Origin: Alphaproteobacteria bacterium
GTDB taxonomy: Bacteria > Pseudomonadota > Alphaproteobacteria > Reyranellales > Reyranellaceae
Reading direction: 5' to 3'
NCBI GenBank assembly: GCA_947474005.1
Contig: CANJHI010000029.1
Span: 1 to 38,878, forward strand
DNA: 38,878 bases
In this document: one piece after another, positions 33,714 to 38,878 of the stretch
How positions within the stretch are numbered: position 1 is the stretch's first letter
Layout of the letters: each line of letters starts with the position of its first letter
The notes under the pieces: model-generated
What the model was told of the DNA's origin: nothing
What the model saw: the letters and a program-made list of their open reading frames with translations, nothing else
Databases searched by the model: none
Translations under genes and position numbers: made by a program

Positions 33714-34808
33714 ATGGCGAGCGGCCTCGAGAGCGAATTTGTGACGCTCCATGAAATCGTCAAGGCGGCCAAGATCCGTCTCAGTCCAAACATCTGGGAC
33801 TATCTCATCGGCGGAACCGAGACCGAGACGACGCTGCGGCGCAACCGGATGGCGCTGGATTCGATCGCCTTCAAGCCGCGTGTGCTGCGCAATGTCTCGA
33901 AGATCGACCCGTCGTCGGAAATCTTCGGTCGCAAGCTCCGCCTGCCGGTGATGCTGGCGCCGGTCGGCTCGCTCGAATCCTTCGAGCCGGGCGGCGGCAT
34001 CACCGTCGCCAAGGGAGCAGGTGCGGGCAACGTGGCGATGCTGATCAGCTCGGTGACGACGCTCAGGCTCGAGGATATCGTCAAGGGCGGTGCCGCGCCC
34101 AAGATCTACCAGCTCTATGTCCGCGGCGACGACGCGTGGGTAGCCGATCGGGTGAAGCAGGCGATGGATGCGGGTTACGACGCCTTCTGCATCACCGTCG
34201 ATACCCAGGTCTATTCCAGGCGCGAGCGCGACATCGCCAAACGCTTCGTGAAGTCATGGCGCACGGCGGCAGTTGGCCAGGATCACCAGGCGGCTTTCTC
34301 ATGGGACAACTTCAAGCGCGTGAAGGACAAGTTCCCCGACGTGAAGTTCATGCTGAAGGGTATCGGCACCGGCGAGGACGCCGAGATCGCCTGTCAGCAC
34401 GGCGTCTGGGGCGTCTATTGCTCCAACCACGGCGGACGGCAGCTCGACCACGGGCGCGGCTCGGCCCAGGTCCTGCCGGAAGTCATCGAGGCGGTGGCCG
34501 GCCGCGCCAAGATCGCGGTCGACGGCAGCTTCAGCCGCGGCAGCGATATCGTGAAGGCGATCGCCATGGGCGCCGACTGGGTCGGTCTCGGCCGCCTCTA
34601 TTGCTATGGCCTCGCCGCCGCCGGTGCCGCCGGCATCGAGCGCGTGATCGAACTCCTCGAGGAGGAGATGAAGGAAGTGATGGGCCTGCTGGGCGTCGCC
34701 AATTTGAAGCAGCTCGACAAGAGCTACATCACCCAGAGCACGCCGACCAACCTGCCCGGCGTGCACAGTGCGTTCCCGCTGCTCAACCTGAAGGACGAGG
34801 GCTACTGA
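33714..34808 (+). CDS. FMN-dependent alpha-hydroxy-acid oxidase/dehydrogenase
   Basis: A 364-residue TIM-barrel flavoenzyme of the glycolate oxidase/L-lactate dehydrogenase/mandelate dehydrogenase family, oxidising an L-2-hydroxy acid. By alignment to glycolate oxidase the key residues are present: Tyr30 (WDYLIGG), Tyr135 (QLYV), Lys215 (MLKGI), His239 and Arg242 (SNHGGRQLD). The phosphate loop VDGSFSRGSDIVKAIAMGADWVGLGR has Ser where many members have Gly. The physiological acceptor (oxygen, quinone or cytochrome) is unknown. A weak promoter (TTGACG at 33653, TAAGAA 16 bases on) precedes it, with a GGGGGAAG ribosome site. It converges on the SDR at 34812-35561. Confidence 0.88.
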   Translation: MASGLESEFVTLHEIVKAAKIRLSPNIWDYLIGGTETETTLRRNRMALDSIAFKPRVLRNVSKIDPSSEIFGRKLRLPVMLAPVGSLESFEPGGGITVAKGAGAGNVAMLISSVTTLRLEDIVKGGAAPKIYQLYVRGDDAWVADRVKQAMDAGYDAFCITVDTQVYSRRERDIAKRFVKSWRTAAVGQDHQAAFSWDNFKRVKDKFPDVKFMLKGIGTGEDAEIACQHGVWGVYCSNHGGRQLDHGRGSAQVLPEVIEAVAGRAKIAVDGSFSRGSDIVKAIAMGADWVGLGRLYCYGLAAAGAAGIERVIELLEEEMKEVMGLLGVANLKQLDKSYITQSTPTNLPGVHSAFPLLNLKDEGY

Positions 34809-34811
34809 CGC

Positions 34812-35561
34812 CTATCCACGTCCAACAAATGGCATCTTGGTCGCCATCACCGTGATGAACTGGACGTTGGCGTCGAGCGGCAGGCTGTCCATGTAGACGA
34901 TGGCATTGGCCACCGCTTCGACGTCCATGCGCGGCTCGGCGACCGTCGTGCCGTTGGGCTGCAGCACGCCCTTGGTCATGCGCTCGGTCATCGGCGTCAC
35001 GGCATTGCCGATGTCGATCTGGCCGCAGGCAATGTCGTAGGCGCGGCCGTCGAGCGAGGTCGACTTGGTGAGGCCGGTGATGGCGTGCTTGGTCGAGGTA
35101 TAGGCGACCGAAAACGGCCGCGGCGCGTGCGCCGAGATCGAGCCGTTGTTGATGATGCGCCCGCCCATCGGCTTCTGCGCCTTCATGATCTTGATGGCTT
35201 CCTGGGTGCACAGGAACGGGCCGGTCAGGTTGGCCGCGACCACACTCAGCCAGGTCTCGTACGGCAGGTCTTCCAGCGGCACGGGCGGCGCGCCGCCGCC
35301 GGCGTTGTTGAACACCAGGTCGAGGCGGCCGAAGGCCTCCTTGGTGCGGGCGAACAGGGCCTGGATCGATTCCCGCTTGGTGACGTCGGTCGGCACCGCC
35401 AGCGCATTGGGGGCGTTGTTGCCCGCCATGCTCGCGGTCTCTTCCAGCGCTTCCTTGCGGCGGCCGGCCAGCACGACCTTGTAGCCGTTCTTGAGCAGCG
35501 CCAGCGCCGCGGCGCGGCCGATGCCGCTGCCTGATCCAGTGATGATTGCGATTTTCGCCAT
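34812..35561 (-). CDS. SDR family oxidoreductase
   Basis: A 249-residue classical [11 protein letters not shown] is at residues 8-15. The second strand ends [11 protein letters not shown], where Arg-Arg favours NADP. NNAG is at 85-88. The catalytic set is Asn111, Ser141 (NNGSISA), Tyr154 and Lys158 (YTSTK). The C-terminus ([17 protein letters not shown]) lacks the usual DGG end. A GAGGAGG ribosome site precedes the ATG. It lies 30 bases downstream of atzF on the same strand and is probably co-transcribed with it, but no link to allophanate chemistry is evident. Confidence 0.87.
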   Translation of the reverse strand: MAKIAIITGSGSGIGRAAALALLKNGYKVVLAGRRKEALEETASMAGNNAPNALAVPTDVTKRESIQALFARTKEAFGRLDLVFNNAGGGAPPVPLEDLPYETWLSVVAANLTGPFLCTQEAIKIMKAQKPMGGRIINNGSISAHAPRPFSVAYTSTKHAITGLTKSTSLDGRAYDIACGQIDIGNAVTPMTERMTKGVLQPNGTTVAEPRMDVEAVANAIVYMDSLPLDANVQFITVMATKMPFVGRG

Positions 35562-35591
35562 GGGTTCGTTCCTCCTCGGGAGCGGACCCTA

Positions 35592-37364
35592 TCAGACGGC
35601 GAGGGATTTCACATAGGCCCGCCAGCCGCCGAGCGCAGTGATGTCGCGTGCCGCGGCGACGGCGTAGGTTTCGCAGAGAAAGCCCAGCACGCTGGAACCG
35701 TCCGCGAGGGTGACGGTGCCGAGGCCGAGTGGTGCGGGGATCTTGGTGACGAACGCGCCAACCTTGTCGGCCGGCAGACTCCACACTTCGAGATCGATCG
35801 CGCCGCCGCCGTCGGCCACGCGCACCATGCCGGGCCGCTGCGGCGGGCCGCCGGGAAGGGCATAGAAGCGATAGACCGGCGCGGTCTTTCCGACGCTTTC
35901 CAGCCGGCCACCCAGTTCGGTGAGCTGGCTGTTGAGGGGAAGGCCGCTCATGTGGGCGCCGACCACGGCAATGGAAACGCGATCTTCTATGACGACGGGA
36001 TCGTGCGCCGGCGCCGGTAGCTGGCTGGTGGTCTTGCCGAGCGGCAGCGGCACGGCGCGCTGCCAGCGTGTGCCGAAGGCGAGCAGCGCACGCTCGGCAA
36101 AGGCGCCGGCGATCAAGGTGATGCCGAACGGCATGCCGTCGGGACGGAAGCCGAAGGGCAGGGCAAGGCCGCTCAGGCCGAAGAAATTCACGAAGTTGGT
36201 GTAGTGGCCGAGATGCGAGTTGTAGAGCACCGGCTCGCGCGCGAGGTCGGCCACCTTGTAGATCGTGCCCGCGGTCGGCAGGGCGAGGCAATCGAGCCCC
36301 TGCATTTCGGCCGCCGCACGGGCCTTCAACTCGGCGAGCTTGTATTGACCTTCAAAGGCATCGACGGCGCTGTAGTTGCGGCCTCCCAGCACGATCTGCC
36401 GCGTGGTCGGCCAGACACCTGCCTTGTCGTTGGCGCCCTCAATGAATTTGCCGACCGCTGTCGTGCGCTCCGCGACCCAGGGTCCGGCATAGAGTAGCTG
36501 GGCGGCGTCACGAAAGGGCGCGTAGTCGAATTCGACCGCCGTACCGCCTAGTGCTTTCAGTTTCCCGACCGCCTGCGCATAGAGCGCTGCGTAAGCGTCG
36601 TCGCCGAAGAATTCGAGCGGCTTTGGCACACCGAAGCGAAACGTCTTGCCGATGGCCGGAGTCGTCTGAGGTGTACAGGCCACGCCCAGCACGGCATCGG
36701 CATCGGCGCAGCTCAAGGCGAACACCGACACGCAGTCGAGCGAGCGGCAGGCCGGCACGACGCCCTCGTTGCTGAACAGGCCCGGCGTCGGTTTTAGACC
36801 CACGATGTTGTTGAAGCCGGCCGGCACGCGACCGGAGCCCGCGGTATCGGTGCCGAGGGAAAAGCTCACCAGGCCCGACGAGACGGCGACGGCCGAGCCG
36901 GAGCTCGATCCGCCCGGCACGAACGCGGCGTCGAACGGGTTGCGCGGCACGCCGTAAGGCGAGCGCACGCCCACCAGGCCGGTCGCGAACTGGTCGAGGT
37001 TGGTCTTGCCGATGACGATGGCGCCCGCTTCGACCAGCCGCTGTACGACCTCGGCAGAAGTCTGCGGCGTGTAGGCAAAGCCGGGGCAGGCAGCGGTGGT
37101 CGCGAGGCCCGCGACGTCGATATTGTCCTTTACCGCGAAGGGGATGCCGTAAAGCGGCAGGCGATCGATTTCTCCGCGCCGTGCGTCGAGCGCGGCGGCC
37201 TCGGCGCGCAACAGGGCGTCCGGGGTGCGCGAGATCCACACCTTGTCGTCGCCGGCCTCGGCGATGCGCTTCAGCACCTCTTCGATGGCCTGCCGGACGT
37301 CGAGCGAACCGGCACGGTAGGCACCGTGCAGCGCATGAACACCAAGGTCGAGGAGGGCTGTCAT
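35592..37364 (-). CDS. atzF: Allophanate hydrolase (AtzF type)
   Basis: A 590-residue two-domain enzyme, close to the length of known AtzF proteins (about 600). The N-terminal amidase domain (about 1-445) has the full Ser-cisSer-Lys triad: Lys79 (FAVKDNIDVAG), Ser153 (GGSSSGSA) and Ser177 (GTDTAGSGRVPA). The C-terminal domain (about 462-590) begins with the typical VSIAVVGAHMSGLPLN segment, with His471 a likely functional residue, and resembles a gamma-glutamyl cyclotransferase fold. It hydrolyses allophanate to ammonia and carbon dioxide, the last step of urea, biuret or s-triazine nitrogen release. No urea carboxylase or biuret hydrolase gene is in the window. It diverges from a binding protein with a sigma-54 promoter. 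Confidence 0.9.
   Translation of the reverse strand: MTALLDLGVHALHGAYRAGSLDVRQAIEEVLKRIAEAGDDKVWISRTPDALLRAEAAALDARRGEIDRLPLYGIPFAVKDNIDVAGLATTAACPGFAYTPQTSAEVVQRLVEAGAIVIGKTNLDQFATGLVGVRSPYGVPRNPFDAAFVPGGSSSGSAVAVSSGLVSFSLGTDTAGSGRVPAGFNNIVGLKPTPGLFSNEGVVPACRSLDCVSVFALSCADADAVLGVACTPQTTPAIGKTFRFGVPKPLEFFGDDAYAALYAQAVGKLKALGGTAVEFDYAPFRDAAQLLYAGPWVAERTTAVGKFIEGANDKAGVWPTTRQIVLGGRNYSAVDAFEGQYKLAELKARAAAEMQGLDCLALPTAGTIYKVADLAREPVLYNSHLGHYTNFVNFFGLSGLALPFGFRPDGMPFGITLIAGAFAERALLAFGTRWQRAVPLPLGKTTSQLPAPAHDPVVIEDRVSIAVVGAHMSGLPLNSQLTELGGRLESVGKTAPVYRFYALPGGPPQRPGMVRVADGGGAIDLEVWSLPADKVGAFVTKIPAPLGLGTVTLADGSSVLGFLCETYAVAAARDITALGGWRAYVKSLAV
37312..37329. promoter_or_regulatory. 18-bp palindrome, possible enhancer site for the sigma-54 promoter
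   Basis: GCACGGT-AGGC-ACCGTGC is a perfect 7+4+7 inverted repeat inside the atzF coding start. It is about 117-134 bases upstream of the expected start point of the sigma-54 promoter, the usual distance for an NtrC-like activator site. It has GCAC...GTGC ends like NtrC sites, but the spacing is 10 rather than 7. It could be chance in coding DNA. Confidence 0.35.
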
Positions 37365-37371
37365 GCCTCGC

Positions 37372-37381
37372 TTGTAGACAA
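37372..37381. promoter_or_regulatory. TTGT-AG-ACAA palindrome before atzF (possible GntR-type operator)
   Basis: A 10-bp inverted repeat TTGTAGACAA lies 7 bases upstream of the atzF ATG. TTGT-N2-ACAA half-sites are typical of operators of FadR/VanR-type GntR regulators, which often control amide and carboxylate catabolism. No regulator gene is in the window and the core is short. Confidence 0.35.
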
Positions 37382-37420
37382 CGCCCGGCGCGAATGCAGC
37401 CGCCAGTTTCGCGCGGGATT

Positions 37421-37436
37421 TGGCACGGTACTTGCC
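37421..37436 (+). promoter_or_regulatory. Sigma-54 (RpoN) promoter of the family 5 binding-protein gene
   Basis: The sequence TGGCACG-GTAC-TTGC matches the -24/-12 consensus TGGCACG-N4-TTGC at every fixed base. The GG (37422-37423) and GC (37434-37435) are separated by exactly 10 bases. The expected start point is near 37446, giving a leader of about 30 bases before the ATG at 37476. It lies in the 111-base intergenic region between atzF and the binding-protein gene and points toward the latter. Confidence 0.78.
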
Positions 37437-37475
37437 TGTAGCCCTCGGGGATAACAGGGAAAAATGGGGCTAATA

Positions 37476-38878
37476 ATGAAGCGTCGCTCATTCATCAAGA
37501 CGACGGCTGCCGCCGGCGCTGCCGCCACCACCGCACCGGCGATCTGGTCGGAGGCCAAGGCGCAGGCCCGCAACGAGACGCTCCTGCTGGTCACCGAGAG
37601 CCCGCCCAATTCGATGGACATCCACGGCGTCGGCACCAACCGGCCGGCCTACGAGGTGTCGTGGAACACCCACGACCGGCTGATCACCTACGGCGTCAAG
37701 AAGGACGCCAACGGCAACGACCATTACGACTACACCAAGCTCGAGCCCGAGCTCGCGACCGACTGGAACGTGACGCCGACGTCGGCAACCTTCAAGCTGC
37801 GCAAGGACGCCAAGTTCCACGACGGCACGCCGATCACCGCCAAGGACGTGAAGTGGTCGTTCGACCGCGCCGTCACGGTGGGCGGCTTTCCGACCTTCCA
37901 GATGGCGGCGGGGTCGCTCGAGAAGAAGGAGCAGTTCGTCGTCGTCGACGACGGCACTTTCCGCGTCGACTTCCTGCGCGCCGACAAGCTCACCCTGCCT
38001 GACATCGGCGTGCCGGTGCCCGTCATCATGAACTCCGAGTTGTGCAAGAAGAACGCGACTGCCACCGATCCGTGGGCGATGGAATGGTGCAAGAACAACC
38101 TGGCGGCCGGCGGTGCCTACAAGGTCGAGCGCTGGCAGCCCGGCCAGGAAGTGGTGTTCGTGCGCAACGACGAGTGGAAGAACGGGCCGATGCCCAAGAT
38201 CCGCCGCGTCATCCAGCGCATCATCCCTTCGGCCGGCAACCGCCGCGCCCTGATCGAGCGCGGCGACGCCGACATCTCGTTCGACCTGCCGTCGAAGGAT
38301 TTCGCCGATCTGAAAAACGCGCCCAAGCTCACCGTGATCGGCACGCCGATCGAGAACGCGATGATGTATCTCGGCATGAACGTGAACCAGAAGCCGTTCG
38401 ACGACGTCAAGGTGCGTCAGGCCGTGGCCTGGGCCGTGCCTTACCAGCAGATCATGGACTCGGTGATGTTCGGCCAGGCGATCCCGCTGTTCGGCGGTGC
38501 CGACAACAAATTCAAGGGCGTCTACTGGCCGCAGAAGGATGGCTACAAGACCGACATCGCCAAGGCCAAGGCGCTGATGGCGGAGGCAGGCTATCCCAAC
38601 GGTTTCGAGACGACCGTATCGTTCGACCTGGGCCTCGCCAGCACCAACGAGCCGCTCACCATCCTCGTCCAGGAGAGCCTGGCGCAGATCGGCATCAAGG
38701 CCTCGATCAACAAGATCCCGGGCGCCAACTGGCGTGGCGAACTGCTGAAGAAGAACATGCCGATGATCACCAACGCCTTCGGCGGCTGGCTGAACTATCC
38801 GGAATATTTCTTCTTCTGGTGCTATCACGGCCAGAACGCCGTCTTCAATACGATGGGCTACAAGAACCCGACGATGGA
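37476..38878 (+). CDS. Family 5 ABC transporter solute-binding protein, Tat signal (cut by window edge)
   Basis: The first 467 codons of a periplasmic SBP family 5 (peptide/opine/nickel type) protein; the 3' end is outside the window. The N-terminus KRRSFIKTTAAAGAAATTAPAI carries a twin-arginine motif (RRSFIK), so export in folded form by Tat is likely. Family segments are SATFKLRKDAKFHDGTPITAKDVKWSF near residues 107-130 and FDDVKVRQAVAWAVPYQQIMDSVMFG near 308-333. An in-frame ATG at 37464 is an alternative start. A sigma-54 promoter precedes it and atzF diverges from it, so the ligand may be a nitrogen compound such as a ureide, amide or peptide. Permease genes are expected just downstream. 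Confidence 0.88.
   Translation, partial: MKRRSFIKTTAAAGAAATTAPAIWSEAKAQARNETLLLVTESPPNSMDIHGVGTNRPAYEVSWNTHDRLITYGVKKDANGNDHYDYTKLEPELATDWNVTPTSATFKLRKDAKFHDGTPITAKDVKWSFDRAVTVGGFPTFQMAAGSLEKKEQFVVVDDGTFRVDFLRADKLTLPDIGVPVPVIMNSELCKKNATATDPWAMEWCKNNLAAGGAYKVERWQPGQEVVFVRNDEWKNGPMPKIRRVIQRIIPSAGNRRALIERGDADISFDLPSKDFADLKNAPKLTVIGTPIENAMMYLGMNVNQKPFDDVKVRQAVAWAVPYQQIMDSVMFGQAIPLFGGADNKFKGVYWPQKDGYKTDIAKAKALMAEAGYPNGFETTVSFDLGLASTNEPLTILVQESLAQIGIKASINKIPGANWRGELLKKNMPMITNAFGGWLNYPEYFFFWCYHGQNAVFNTMGYKNPTM

Noticed and set aside
37488..38828. A 446-codon minus-strand frame at the right edge
   Set aside because: The plus strand encodes a clear family 5 binding protein with Tat signal and an uninterrupted frame to the window end.

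Overview
The window is GC-rich, densely coded DNA from a heterotrophic bacterium, most likely an alphaproteobacterium of the Reyranella/Bradyrhizobium/Rhodospirillales kind. That placement is an inference from gene content and codon use: many crotonases, SDRs and acyl-CoA enzymes, Bug/TTT transport, orphan solute-binding proteins, and a single-chain acyl-CoA carboxylase. I found no rRNA, tRNA, CRISPR array, transposase or phage gene. No gene-free stretch exceeds 300 bases; the longest are 15282-15556, 11265-11506 and 33474-33713, and each is described below. The window cuts a gene at both ends: an amidase on the left and a solute-binding protein on the right.

Left part (1-9.5 kb). A truncated amidase diverges from a plus-strand run: PhyH-type dioxygenase, family 3 solute-binding protein, TauE/SafE permease, a 73-residue protein, crotonase, MDR oxidoreductase and GST. 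From the permease onward the genes overlap or nearly touch. A second crotonase (minus) diverges from an epoxide-hydrolase-like protein. A GFA-domain/RraA-like pair (minus) diverges from an SDR.

Middle (9.5-23.7 kb). Here lie an acyl-adenylating enzyme, an EamA transporter coupled to an LLM flavin oxidoreductase, a D-aminoacylase-type amidohydrolase, and a DEAD-box RNA helicase with a long GDRP(Q/H) repeat tail. After these come a 3-hydroxyacyl-CoA dehydrogenase, a crotonase-SDR-DUF423 run, a DOPA-dioxygenase-like/CinA pair, and two adjacent acyl-CoA dehydrogenases that look like partners in a heteromeric enzyme. Fatty or aromatic acyl-CoA metabolism is the common theme.

Right part (23.7-38.9 kb). 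A complete tripartite tricarboxylate transporter operon (tctB-tctA-tctC, minus) follows a cluster of inverted repeats that includes a perfect 34-bp palindrome. Then come an SDR, a flavodoxin-like protein, and a 1129-residue single-chain biotin-dependent acyl-CoA carboxylase. A large orphan family 5 binding protein diverges from an FMN-dependent alpha-hydroxy-acid oxidase across a tandem 16-bp repeat. An SDR and an allophanate hydrolase (atzF) follow on the minus strand. atzF diverges from a Tat-exported family 5 binding protein that has a near-consensus sigma-54 promoter, which suggests a nitrogen-responsive uptake and amide-degradation locus.

The window holds no clear defence system or otherwise novel multi-gene machine. 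The best leads are the sigma-54/allophanate locus, the repeat-tailed helicase with its leader and embedded terminator, the 34-bp palindrome, active-site-substituted crotonases, and an adenylating enzyme with a shortened insertion. All family assignments are from reading motifs by eye; no search was run.
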